A stretch of 64,000 nt of DNA. Origin: Gluconobacter sp. Gdi (GTDB taxonomy: Bacteria; Pseudomonadota; Alphaproteobacteria; Acetobacterales; Acetobacteraceae). Below, piece by piece: positions 44,671 through 52,829 of the stretch. Both the position numbers and the translations under genes were made by a program. How positions within the stretch are numbered: position 1 is the stretch's first letter; each line of letters begins with the position of its first letter. A model generated the notes under the pieces. The model saw only the letters and a program-made list of their open reading frames with translations, searched no databases and had not been told where the DNA came from. The DNA lies in NCBI RefSeq assembly GCF_014132155.1, contig NZ_BLJQ01000006.1:2501-66500 (forward strand), given 5' to 3'.

Positions 44671-45599
44671 GCAGGTTTTTCTCCAAGCTCATCACGGGTG
44701 AAACGGAAGCCGACGTTACAGAACTCACAGTTCATCGTGATAGCGCCGTTTTCCACCATGTGATCCAGGTCGTCCTCGCCAAAACGCTCCAGCACTGAGG
44801 CCAATCGTGCCCGGGAGCAGCGGCAGCCGTAAGCCAGAGCGCGTGGTGTAGCGATCTGAACGTCTAACGTCCCGAAAAGGCGATGGATCAAATCGCCACT
44901 TTCGAGTGTTTCGTCAAACATCTCCCGGTCCTGCAATGTTTCGGCAAACGTGCAGGCCGTTTCCCAGGCGTCCTCAGCCTGAGCGGCATTCTCGATGCCG
45001 CCTTCATCGGCAATCCGTTCCAGCACAAGGGCACTGGCCCGCCAGCCGTCAACCGTCTTGAGGCAGAACAGACGGATCCAGCAGTCATGCTGCTCGCTGG
45101 TCTGGAAATAGTGGACGGCCATCTCAGAGAGGGTTTCTCCCGTTAGCTCCACGATGCCCTGATGGCGGTCCATATCCGCCCCCTGGTCGATCGTGAAAGC
45201 GAGGTAGCCGTTACCAAGCAACTCTTTGGGGGACACTGGCAGCGCTGCTGGATCAGCCTCTTCCGCAAGCCGGGCTGTAAAACGCAGGTCGCCTGTGTCC
45301 GTGGCATCTGCCAGCAGCAAGGATACCGGACCGTCTCCCTTGATCTGAAGGGAGAAAGACCCTTTGAATTTTAGCGCAGACGCCATGCCTGCAACCAGAG
45401 CTAGGGCCTGACCACCCATTATCAGGACAGGATCCGGAAGGTCATGCCGCGACAGGATGGCGTCTGCCAGCGCTCCTAGCCGAACCAGTCGTCCCCGGAC
45501 GGGCGACTGTGCCAGATGAAATGGCACAATCCCTCCTGAAACGACCATGTTCGGGACGTTGGGGCGTCCCCTGTCAAGGAATGGCGGTGTATCGATCAC
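44667..45599 (-). CDS. hslO: Hsp33 redox-activated chaperone
   Basis: Hsp33 (310 residues) is a cytosolic holdase switched on by oxidation and unfolding, when its C-terminal zinc site is lost. The four ligands are present as CRC (YGCRCSRARLASVLERFG) and CEFC about 31 residues later. The N-terminal domain shows LIMGGQALALVAGMASALKF and SLQIKGDGPVSLLLADA, as in E. coli Hsp33. It overlaps argF by 4 bases at its start, so it is translated in the argD-argF-hslO operon, an order I remember from related alphaproteobacteria. Confidence 0.93.
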   Translation of the reverse strand: MIDTPPFLDRGRPNVPNMVVSGGIVPFHLAQSPVRGRLVRLGALADAILSRHDLPDPVLIMGGQALALVAGMASALKFKGSFSLQIKGDGPVSLLLADATDTGDLRFTARLAEEADPAALPVSPKELLGNGYLAFTIDQGADMDRHQGIVELTGETLSEMAVHYFQTSEQHDCWIRLFCLKTVDGWRASALVLERIADEGGIENAAQAEDAWETACTFAETLQDREMFDETLESGDLIHRLFGTLDVQIATPRALAYGCRCSRARLASVLERFGEDDLDHMVENGAITMNCEFCNVGFRFTRDELGEKPA

Positions 45600-46570
45600 C
45601 CGTTCTCTCTTCCAAGAGCCCAGAGAAGCAGGCCCTTTTGCGTATGAAGGCGGTTTTCCGCCTCGTCAAAAACAACAGACGCCGGGCTTTCGAACACCTC
45701 GGCAGTCACTTCCTCCCCGATATGGGCAGGCAGGCAGTGAAGGAACAGGGCATCTGGTGCAGCTTTTGCCATAAGGGCCGCATCCACCTGATAAGGACGG
45801 AAGGCAGCAAGGCGCTGATCGCGATCCTTGTCCCCCATGCTGACCCACGTGTCTGTCAGAACAGCATCTGCGCCCACGACAGCCTCGGCAGGGTTCTGGA
45901 AGACCTCGATGGAGGCACCATTCTGGCGTGCCCAGGCAACAGCACGCTCACTGGGCGCGAACCCCTCTGGCGTTGCCAGACGAACATTGAATTTGAGCAG
46001 AGCTGCCGCTTCCATCAGGGAAGTGGCTACGTTGTTGCCGTCCCCAATCCACGCAAGCGTTTTTCCCGCAATCGGGCCACGATGCTCTTCAAACGTCAGT
46101 ACGTCTGCCAGAATCTGGATGGGATGAGAGACCGGCGTCAGACCGTTGATGACCGGAACCGTACTCCATTTTGCCAGCTCACGCAGGTTCTCGTCCTTAC
46201 CGGTTCGCAGAACAATCACATCCAGAAAGCGCGACAGAACGCGGGCCGTATCCGCAATAGTTTCCCCACGGCCAAGCTGCATGTCTCCCGGTGAAAGGAC
46301 GGACACCTGGCCGCCCAACTGCCCCATACCCACTTCGAATGAAACACGTGTGCGGGTGGAGGGCTGTGCCAGCATTAGTCCCAGAGTGCGTCCTTCAAGA
46401 GGACGCTGCGGATGCAGTGGGGTCTCGCGATTGTTCTGCAGCGCTTTGATCCGGGCCGACAGATCAATGATCTGTCGGATGACTTCGCCGCTGAAATCGC
46501 GAATATCAAGAAAATGCCGTGGCATCTGCTGTTCCGTTCCTGCTGTCCGGGGGGCAATTGCCAAACTCAC
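45596..46570 (-). CDS. argF: ornithine carbamoyltransferase
   Basis: The 324-residue enzyme makes citrulline from ornithine and carbamoyl phosphate in arginine synthesis. Carbamoyl-phosphate motif STRTR lies near residue 71, the second site is HPIQILAD in place of the common HPTQ or HPCQ, and the ornithine-binding HCLPAH is near residue 279. It starts with GTG at 46570 behind ggag and overlaps the argD stop in GTGA. The acyl-specific loops of succinyl- or acetylornithine enzymes were not checked, but family and neighbours favour the ordinary enzyme. Confidence 0.94.
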   Translation of the reverse strand: MSLAIAPRTAGTEQQMPRHFLDIRDFSGEVIRQIIDLSARIKALQNNRETPLHPQRPLEGRTLGLMLAQPSTRTRVSFEVGMGQLGGQVSVLSPGDMQLGRGETIADTARVLSRFLDVIVLRTGKDENLRELAKWSTVPVINGLTPVSHPIQILADVLTFEEHRGPIAGKTLAWIGDGNNVATSLMEAAALLKFNVRLATPEGFAPSERAVAWARQNGASIEVFQNPAEAVVGADAVLTDTWVSMGDKDRDQRLAAFRPYQVDAALMAKAAPDALFLHCLPAHIGEEVTAEVFESPASVVFDEAENRLHTQKGLLLWALGRENG

Positions 46571-47769
46571 GACACTTTCTCCTGTTCTTTCTTATGGGCG
46601 GCTGAGTAGGCTTCGGCCGCTTCGATCAATTTCTTGCAGGCGACCTGACAGTCTTCTTCCGTCACAATCAACGGAGGCACCAGACGCAGCACATTATCGC
46701 CCGCACCAACGGTCAGAAGCCCGGCGGCCGTGACGAGCGGCATCACGTCTCCAACAGGTGGCACGCAGTGCAGACCACGCATCAGACCCATGCCGCGGAC
46801 ATCGTCAAAAACGCCCGGTGAACGCTTTACGACATCTCGCAACATGCCTTCGAAGGCCTCTCCAACCGTGCAGATATGCTCCAGAAAGCCGGGGCTGAGA
46901 ACTTCTTCCAGAACTGTCGTTCCTGCCGCACAAGCCAAGGGATTGCCGCCAAATGTCGTCCCGTGCGAGCCAGGTGTCAGATGTTTGGCCAGCTCTTCGG
47001 TTGCCAGAACAGCCCCGAGCGGGAAGCCGCCACCAATGCCCTTGGCAATGGAAATGACGTCCGGCTTGATGCCATACCACTCATGCGCAAACAGCTTTCC
47101 TGTCCGACCAACACCGGTCTGGACTTCGTCGAAGCCAAGATAGATGCCGTGCTCGTCACAGACTGCGCGTAAGGCCTTCATGAAGACTTCGGACGCTGGC
47201 TTGATGCCGCTTTCACCCTGGATGGGCTCCACGATAATACCGGCAGTTTCCGGCGTAATAGCCGCGCGCAGGGTATTGGTATTGTTGAACGGCGCATGAT
47301 CGAACCCTTCAACAACAGGCCCAAACCCCTTTTGGTAGGCAGGATTTCCGGTCGCAGAAATCATGGCCAATGTCCGACCGTGAAAGGCGCCGTCAAAGCA
47401 AAGAATGCGCGTACGCTCGGGATGGCCGTTCTCGAACTGCGCCCGACGGATCATCTTCACCATGCCCTCGTTTGCTTCAGCGCCCGAGTTGCAGAACAGC
47501 ACAGAGTCCGCGAATGAGTTCTTCACCAGAAGATCCGCCAGCTTTTCAGCCTGCGGAATACGGTAAAGGTTCGAGACGTGCATGACCTTCGCGGCCTGAT
47601 CCGCAATGGTCTTCACCAGCTTCGGGTGGCCGTGGCCCAGCGAAGAGACGGCAATGCCAGCCCCGAAATCCAGATATCGTCGCCCGTCCGATGCCGTCAG
47701 CCAGACGCCTTCGCCCTGCTCGAAAGCAAGGTCGGCACGTTTGTAATTGGGCATGAGGGAGGAGATCAT
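46567..47769 (-). CDS. argD: acetylornithine aminotransferase
   Basis: This 400-residue PLP transaminase of class III acts at the N-acetylglutamate semialdehyde step of arginine synthesis and often at the succinyl-diaminopimelate step too. The PLP lysine is in ISIAKGIGGGFPLGA (about residue 250), with the preceding GFDEVQTGVGRTG and early CNSGAEANEGMVK. The ATG at 47769 opens MISSLMPNYKRADL; an in-frame ATG at 47910 would add 47 residues unlike the family. The 150 bases upstream carry its promoter and the terminator of the gene before it. Confidence 0.94.
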   Translation of the reverse strand: MISSLMPNYKRADLAFEQGEGVWLTASDGRRYLDFGAGIAVSSLGHGHPKLVKTIADQAAKVMHVSNLYRIPQAEKLADLLVKNSFADSVLFCNSGAEANEGMVKMIRRAQFENGHPERTRILCFDGAFHGRTLAMISATGNPAYQKGFGPVVEGFDHAPFNNTNTLRAAITPETAGIIVEPIQGESGIKPASEVFMKALRAVCDEHGIYLGFDEVQTGVGRTGKLFAHEWYGIKPDVISIAKGIGGGFPLGAVLATEELAKHLTPGSHGTTFGGNPLACAAGTTVLEEVLSPGFLEHICTVGEAFEGMLRDVVKRSPGVFDDVRGMGLMRGLHCVPPVGDVMPLVTAAGLLTVGAGDNVLRLVPPLIVTEEDCQVACKKLIEAAEAYSAAHKKEQEKVS

Positions 47770-47816
47770 GATGATCGTCGATCCTGGATCAGGGTGAATG
47801 AAAGCTGCAGAATCGG

Positions 47817-47846
47817 AAAACCCTGCCCCGGTCGCCCGGGGCAGGG
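47817..47846 (-). terminator. terminator after the D-aminopeptidase gene
   Basis: ccctgccccgg (47821-47831) and ccggggcaggg (47836-47846) form an 11-base GC-rich stem with a 4-base loop. Read leftward, the stem is followed by tttt. It lies 75 bases after the D-aminopeptidase stop and before argD. Confidence 0.8.
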
Positions 47847-47920
47847 CCAAAGATTCCGCAGACACATACTGTGCGGCAGAAATACGATCCGTCAAACCCC
47901 TTGCGGGCAAAGAACGGTTG

Positions 47921-49486
47921 TCAGGCGCGCCTGTAAACCAGATCCCGCGCCAGCCAGCATCCGACCTTCACGGTGTTGACGCCTGAAGAATCCCGCTCGA
48001 ACAGCAGCGTCCAGTCGCCCGGCGCCGTATGATCGAGCGCCCGAGGGCATGGCAAAACCCAGACGTCCCGTGCCAGTCTCTGAAGCGGTTCCATCCGGCC
48101 ATTGCCCAGAAAGCCTGAGAAACCGCCATAGACCACGCCACCTGCCAGTTCGATGGTGACTTCTGCCTCATCCAGCTCTTCACAGCGATAAACGCCTTCA
48201 AGTGCTTCTATGTCTTCACCGGCAGTTTCCTCACAGGCGGTGAGAATGCCCACGCGATTTTCACCCGGCCGCTCCATCCGGATTTCGTCTCCCTGACGAA
48301 CGATCTGGACGTTTGGTGTTTCAGCTCGTGAGGCGGAAACCCCCTCCAGCATTTCCGGCACCATCAGATATCGAAGCTTGGCTCCGCCGGGAGCAGGCTC
48401 GATTCGCGCGGATAGCCCGGTCTCTCGCTCAATGAAGGTGCCGTACAATTCATGAGGCGGCTGTGTCGCCCGATCCGGCTCATAGGGAACACCCAGTGCT
48501 GCTGCCAGCATCTGGCCCGCTGCAACCTGTGCAGGTGACATATGGTTGAACATCACAACGACAGACAGGCGCTCAGACGCGACGTGCAGCCTGTGGGACC
48601 GCCAGCCCCTTAGCGCGCCACCATGCATCGTCACATCACGTCCGAAAAGTGATGTGCGTTGCAGCCCAAATCCGTAAGGCGCTGCTTCACCATCGCGGAA
48701 GGTCACCGGCGTTGTCAGACGGTTGTAAAGCCCGTCAGGATCATCGCGCGTCGCATCAATGAAACGCTCCCAGGCAATCATGTCATCCAGCGAAGCGCCC
48801 AGACCTGCATCCCCGGTCCACCAGATGTTATTGACAGCCGGGCGGAAGCCGCTCTCCACGGTTCCTTCATACCCAACAGTCCCGTCCGGCATGGCGCGTG
48901 TTTCGGCTGCCAGAATGGCCCGTTCCATACCCACGGGATTGAAAATGGACGTCTGAAGCAGTTCAGCGAAATTCCGCCCTGTTCTGTCTTCCAGAATGTC
49001 AGACAGCAGGCGGAAGTTCTGGTTCACATAGGAGTAAGACGTACCGGGCTGAAACTGGAGCGTGCGCGTGCCGTCAATAACGCGACGTCCTTCCCGATCT
49101 CCGAAAAACCCCTCGACTGGTGCGCCATGCAGCATTGCCACGGCCCAGTAGTCACGCAGGCCGGATTGGTTGTGCGCAAGATGAAGCGCCCCTGGCGCTG
49201 GCTCATCCAGTTGTGGCAACCGGTCGTCCACATCTCCGTCAAGTTCCGCCGGGTCCTGGAAAAGATCCAGCAATACGCCGCAGGTGAACTGCTTCGTGAT
49301 GGAGCACATGCGGAACAGGGAAGACGGGGTGAACGGCAGGCGCCGCTCTGCATTGGCATAGCCCCATGTGTGACGGACGAGAACCTCGCCATCTTTCACA
49401 ACAGCCACAGCCCCGCCGGGGCCGGGATAGCGGACAGGAAGGGCGGAGACAGCCGCCTCAAGACGGGCTGAAAGAGAGTCGCTCAT
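47921..49486 (-). CDS. dap: D-aminopeptidase (DAP-type serine hydrolase)
   Basis: This is a 521-residue enzyme, the length of the Ochrobactrum anthropi D-aminopeptidase, which it follows closely from memory (GGAVAVVKDGEVLVRHTWGY, CSITKQFTCGVLLD, WTGDAGLGASLDDMIAWE). It removes N-terminal D-residues from peptides and belongs to the penicillin-binding, beta-lactamase-like serine hydrolases. The catalytic S-x-x-K is SITK (about residue 61), Y-x-N is YSYVN, and the third motif is MHGG. Two C-terminal beta-barrel domains follow, as in DAP. The start at 49486 opens MSDSLSARLE; the frame upstream is antisense to recX. Confidence 0.9.
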   Translation of the reverse strand: MSDSLSARLEAAVSALPVRYPGPGGAVAVVKDGEVLVRHTWGYANAERRLPFTPSSLFRMCSITKQFTCGVLLDLFQDPAELDGDVDDRLPQLDEPAPGALHLAHNQSGLRDYWAVAMLHGAPVEGFFGDREGRRVIDGTRTLQFQPGTSYSYVNQNFRLLSDILEDRTGRNFAELLQTSIFNPVGMERAILAAETRAMPDGTVGYEGTVESGFRPAVNNIWWTGDAGLGASLDDMIAWERFIDATRDDPDGLYNRLTTPVTFRDGEAAPYGFGLQRTSLFGRDVTMHGGALRGWRSHRLHVASERLSVVVMFNHMSPAQVAAGQMLAAALGVPYEPDRATQPPHELYGTFIERETGLSARIEPAPGGAKLRYLMVPEMLEGVSASRAETPNVQIVRQGDEIRMERPGENRVGILTACEETAGEDIEALEGVYRCEELDEAEVTIELAGGVVYGGFSGFLGNGRMEPLQRLARDVWVLPCPRALDHTAPGDWTLLFERDSSGVNTVKVGCWLARDLVYRRA

Positions 49487-49550
49487 GGCTTGAATGATGA
49501 CCCTATCCGATCTTGCCGTAAATGCCCTCTTCGCAGCATACTCTTTTGCT

Positions 49551-50159
49551 ATGGAGGACATACCAACAGCTCCCGATTTCAAGGCACTACGCGAAATGGC
49601 ACTGGCGCACGTGGCTCGCTTTGCCACAACCGAGCATAGCTTGCGCCAGACGCTGGAACGTCGTCTTCGGCGCTGGGGCACGCGTGCAGTGCATGCCGGG
49701 CTGCCTGAAGAAGATGCCGAAGCCACAATCAGAACTCTTCGACCGGCCGTGGAAGACGTCATTGTCGCCATGACAGAACTCGGAGCCGTCAATGATGCCG
49801 GATTCGCCCGTTCCCGCGCTCTGAACCTGACCCGGACCGGACGGTCTCGCCGGGCTGTCGCCGCACATCTGGCCACGAAGGGCGTTGATCAGACAATCAC
49901 ACAGGAAGCACTCAACGAATCGCTGGGTGAAAGATCAGACGAAACGGCGCGTGAGGCTGAACTGGCGGCGGCGCTCGTTCTGGCGCGCAAACGTCGCGTC
50001 GGCCCCTTCTGCCGCCCGGACCGTCCGCAAGAGGATCCGGTTCGCGTTATGGGAATCTTTGCGCGCAATGGTTTTTCCAGGGATGTCGTGCAGACAGCCT
50101 TGGAAATGGACACTGAAGAAGCAGAAGACCGCATCATCGCTTTCCGGAGCCGCCCATGA
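49551..50159 (+). CDS. recX: RecX family regulatory protein
   Basis: The 202-residue protein has the three-helix repeat pattern of RecX, which limits RecA filament growth: HSLRQTLERRLRRWG at about residues 29-43, LGAVNDAGFARSRALNLTRT near 85, SRRAVAAHLATKGVDQT near 105 and a final repeat GIFARNGFSRDVVQTALEM. ATG at 49551 fits the family; an in-frame start at 49494 adds 19 residues. recA itself is not in the window. It overlaps the following lipoprotein gene in ATGA. Confidence 0.87.
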   Translation: MEDIPTAPDFKALREMALAHVARFATTEHSLRQTLERRLRRWGTRAVHAGLPEEDAEATIRTLRPAVEDVIVAMTELGAVNDAGFARSRALNLTRTGRSRRAVAAHLATKGVDQTITQEALNESLGERSDETAREAELAAALVLARKRRVGPFCRPDRPQEDPVRVMGIFARNGFSRDVVQTALEMDTEEAEDRIIAFRSRP

Positions 50160-50626
50160 AAAAATTGGCACTCTGCCTGCTGCTGTCGCTCACAGCCTGT
50201 GGCGGTAGCCGCGAATACAGTCGTGCCAGTTTCAACGGGCCGCTCCAGTGCGCACCTTATGCCCGCTCCCGAACAGGTCTTCAGTTGCGGGGAGAGGCAG
50301 CCTCATGGTGGCGCCAGTCTGCGGGGCATTATGCCAGAAGCCATGCCCCGATTGCGGGCTCTGTTCTGGTCTTCCGGGCAACGTCCCGCGTACCGAGCGG
50401 ACACGTTTCCATCGTGCGCAGACAGATTTCTTCAAACACGATCCTCGTAGATCATGCTAACTGGGAACCGGGACGCATTGATCGCAATGTTCCCATCACG
50501 GATGTTTCACCCCGTCATGACTGGACACTCGTCCGGGTCTGGTGGGCACCCATTCACGGCCTGGGGCGCCGAGCCTATCCAACCTATGGCTTCGTTTCGG
50601 CCTCCGGTCCGGATGATGCGTCCTGA
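50156..50626 (+). CDS. CHAP-domain lipoprotein (putative peptidoglycan hydrolase)
   Basis: A 156-residue precursor with a lipobox (LLSLTAC, Cys15), so it is envelope-anchored. The mature part has the cysteine-histidine pair of CHAP amidase/peptidase domains: Cys32 in GPLQCAPYAR and His in PSGHVSIV (about residue 82), followed by DHANW with the expected third residue. CHAP enzymes cut peptide or amide bonds in peptidoglycan. It is coupled to recX by a 4-base overlap, so it may be expressed with it. The substrate is unknown. Confidence 0.8.
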   Translation: MKKLALCLLLSLTACGGSREYSRASFNGPLQCAPYARSRTGLQLRGEAASWWRQSAGHYARSHAPIAGSVLVFRATSRVPSGHVSIVRRQISSNTILVDHANWEPGRIDRNVPITDVSPRHDWTLVRVWWAPIHGLGRRAYPTYGFVSASGPDDAS

Positions 50627-50697
50627 GCGAACGCTTGCACAAACGCCCAAGCCTTGCCACATGAAGGTGTAGCCTTGGCTTTTCGGAGTAATACATT

Positions 50698-50955
50698 ATG
50701 GGCAGCATGAGCCCCGTTCACTGGCTGATCCTGGCGGTCGTCCTGCTCGTCGTGTTTGGCGGCGGTGGAAAAATCAGCGGCCTGATGGGAGACTTCGCGA
50801 AGGGCATCAAGTCCTTCAAGAAGAACATGGGCGAAGACGAGAACATGACGCCGCCTGAAGCCAATCAGGCGCCGGGTCATATCTCGGCCCCCAATCAGTC
50901 GCCCGGTTATAGCCAGACGACCACCAACAGCGACACGCACCGCACGCAGGTCTGA
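50698..50955 (+). CDS. tatA: Tat translocase subunit TatA
   Basis: This is an 85-residue protein with the TatA layout: a short N-terminal membrane helix ([17 protein letters not shown]), a glycine hinge, an amphipathic helix ([20 protein letters not shown]), then a polar tail. TatA forms the pore-like ring that exports folded proteins with twin-arginine signals. tatB and tatC are not here, so the operon is split. The gluconate dehydrogenase small subunit in this window is one clear Tat substrate. The stop overlaps mtnB in TGATG. Confidence 0.9.
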   Translation: MGSMSPVHWLILAVVLLVVFGGGGKISGLMGDFAKGIKSFKKNMGEDENMTPPEANQAPGHISAPNQSPGYSQTTTNSDTHRTQV

Positions 50956-51581
50956 TGTTGAACACGACGTCTGATACGGCATGGACCGAGGCCGCCGGGC
51001 AAATCGTCCGGGCAGGCCAGCGGATGGATCAGCGCGGCTGGGTTCCAGCGACAGCTGGCAACCTGTCCGTACGTCTTGCAGATGGCCGCATCGCCATCAC
51101 GCGGTCAGGAGGGCACAAAGGCTTCCTGACAGAGCAGGACGTGATCCAGATCACCCCTGAAGGCGTTCCGCTGGACCCGACGAAGCGGGCCAGTGCTGAA
51201 ACCCTGCTGCATACCCAGCTCTATGCACATGATCCGTCAATCGGTGCTGTACTGCACGGTCATTCCGTTGCGGCCACCATCCTGTCCATGGATGAACCAA
51301 CAGACGCGATCACGCTCGCGGGCTATGAAGTGCTGAAGGTTTTCGAAGGCCAGTCAACGCACGACACCAGCCTGGACTTGCCCCTGTTTCACAACGATCA
51401 GGATATCGCCCGTCTCTCGACAGTTGTTGCTCCGAAACTGTCGGACATGCGTCTGGGTTACCTGATCCGCGGTCATGGCGTTTATGTCTGGGGTAAGGAC
51501 ATGTTCACAGCATTGGCAAGGCTTGAAGGGCTTGAATTCCTGCTCGCCTGCCATCTCGCCCGTCTCCAGAAGGCACGCTGA
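50955..51581 (+). CDS. mtnB: methylthioribulose-1-phosphate dehydratase
   Basis: This 208-residue enzyme of the class II aldolase fold belongs to methionine salvage, dehydrating 5-methylthioribulose 1-phosphate to 2,3-diketo-5-methylthiopentyl-1-phosphate. Zinc ligands are visible: HGHS near residue 100 and the later His in RGHGVY. The N-terminal signature GWVPATAGNLSVRL is typical. It is followed by mtnD and mtnC, which catalyse later steps of the pathway, so the assignment against other aldolase-fold enzymes is safe. It is translated from an overlap with tatA. Confidence 0.9.
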   Translation: MLNTTSDTAWTEAAGQIVRAGQRMDQRGWVPATAGNLSVRLADGRIAITRSGGHKGFLTEQDVIQITPEGVPLDPTKRASAETLLHTQLYAHDPSIGAVLHGHSVAATILSMDEPTDAITLAGYEVLKVFEGQSTHDTSLDLPLFHNDQDIARLSTVVAPKLSDMRLGYLIRGHGVYVWGKDMFTALARLEGLEFLLACHLARLQKAR

Positions 51582-51584
51582 ACC

Positions 51585-52139
51585 ATGAGCAGACTGACTG
51601 TTTATCGGGACGACAGCCCCGAAACGATCCTTCTCGACGTTACCACCCCCGGGGAAATCGCCGAGACCCTGCGTCCGCATAATATCCGTTTCGAACGCTG
51701 GACGCCGCCTGTCACGCCTGCAAAAGACGCGACGACGGACGAAATTCTGGACGCATATCGCCCCTATCTCGACACCCTGATGGGTGAAACGGGCGCGGGA
51801 AGTGCAGACGTGGTGCGCATCAATGCGTCCACGCCCAATCTGCCAGAATTGCGCAAGAAGTTCCTTTCGGAGCATACGCACAGCGAAGATGAAGTCCGGT
51901 TCTTTGTGCATGGTCAGGGCGCTTTCGTCCTGCACATTCACGGCCGGATCTATTCGGTTCTCTGCACGGCCGGAGACCTGATTTCTGTGCCAGAGGGTAT
52001 TCCGCACTGGTTTGATGCTGGCCCGTCCCCGGATGTGGTCGCTCTGCGCGTTTTCACCGACACAACCGGGTGGATCGCACAATATACAGGCGATGACATC
52101 GCCGAGCGTTTCCCCGCAGACGTCTCCATTTTCTCCTGA
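51585..52139 (+). CDS. mtnD: acireductone dioxygenase
   Basis: ARD (184 residues) is a cupin enzyme that oxidises the acireductone of methionine salvage to the methionine keto acid (Fe form) or to off-pathway products (Ni form). The metal-binding H-x-H-x4-E motif lies in EHTHSEDEVRFFVHG (His97, His99, Glu103) with the last histidine in IPHWFDAG. It lies 3 bases after mtnB and 9 before mtnC. Confidence 0.95.
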   Translation: MSRLTVYRDDSPETILLDVTTPGEIAETLRPHNIRFERWTPPVTPAKDATTDEILDAYRPYLDTLMGETGAGSADVVRINASTPNLPELRKKFLSEHTHSEDEVRFFVHGQGAFVLHIHGRIYSVLCTAGDLISVPEGIPHWFDAGPSPDVVALRVFTDTTGWIAQYTGDDIAERFPADVSIFS

Positions 52140-52148
52140 AAGTCTGAC

Positions 52149-52829
52149 ATGATCTGTCTCGTCCTGCTTGATATCGAAGGCACGACCCTGCCGATCTCTT
52201 TCGTTCGGGACGTCATGTTCCCTTATGCGGCCAAGGCCCTTCCGGCTTTGATCGAAGACCACACAAACCCGCAGGTTGTGGCCGCACGAGCAGATATTGC
52301 CATCTCCAATCCTGGAGAAGATCCGTTGAAGGTCTGTCAGGACTGGATGGCCAAGGACGAGAAAGCGGCTCCCCTCAAAACACTTCAGGGCATCACCTGG
52401 CGGCAGGGTTTTGAAGATGGCACGCTCTGTGCAGATCTTTACAAGGACGTTCCACCAGCCCTGAAGGCTTGGTCTGAGGGCGGCCTGCGTCTCGCGGTGT
52501 ACTCCTCCGGCTCCATTCCATCCCAGAAGCTTCTGTATGGCTATACGGAACAAGGTGACCTGACGTCCCTGTTCGACGGCTTCTTCGATCTTTCCACAGG
52601 CGGGAAGAAAGATGCGGCATCCTATACAAAAATTGCAGAAGCTTGCGGTCTAAAGCCGGAAGATATCCTTTTCCTTTCCGACATTGGAGCCGAGCTGGAC
52701 GCTGCGATGGAAGCTGGGCTTCAGGTCTGTCAGCTAGTGCGCCCACAGGATCACACAGTTCCGCACACGGGTGTTCTTCACGCGGCAGATCTGAATGACG
52801 TTACCCAGAAGTTCAGTCTCCCCGCATGA
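52149..52829 (+). CDS. mtnC: enolase-phosphatase E1
   Basis: The 226-residue HAD hydrolase turns 2,3-diketomethylthiopentyl-1-phosphate into acireductone by enolisation and dephosphorylation. The family-specific HAD motif I DIEGTTLPISFV is at residues 8-19, motif II shows VYSSGS near residue 118, and motif IV lies in LFLSDIGAELDAA. It overlaps ribF by 4 bases (ATGA). Other salvage genes (mtnA, mtnK or mtnP) are not in the window. Confidence 0.94.
   Translation: MICLVLLDIEGTTLPISFVRDVMFPYAAKALPALIEDHTNPQVVAARADIAISNPGEDPLKVCQDWMAKDEKAAPLKTLQGITWRQGFEDGTLCADLYKDVPPALKAWSEGGLRLAVYSSGSIPSQKLLYGYTEQGDLTSLFDGFFDLSTGGKKDAASYTKIAEACGLKPEDILFLSDIGAELDAAMEAGLQVCQLVRPQDHTVPHTGVLHAADLNDVTQKFSLPA

Noticed and set aside
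48659-49471. 270-codon plus-strand frame
   Set aside because: Antisense to the D-aminopeptidase gene, which has all three catalytic motifs.
51354-52553. 399-codon minus-strand frame
   Set aside because: Shadow of mtnB, mtnD and mtnC, all with full motifs.
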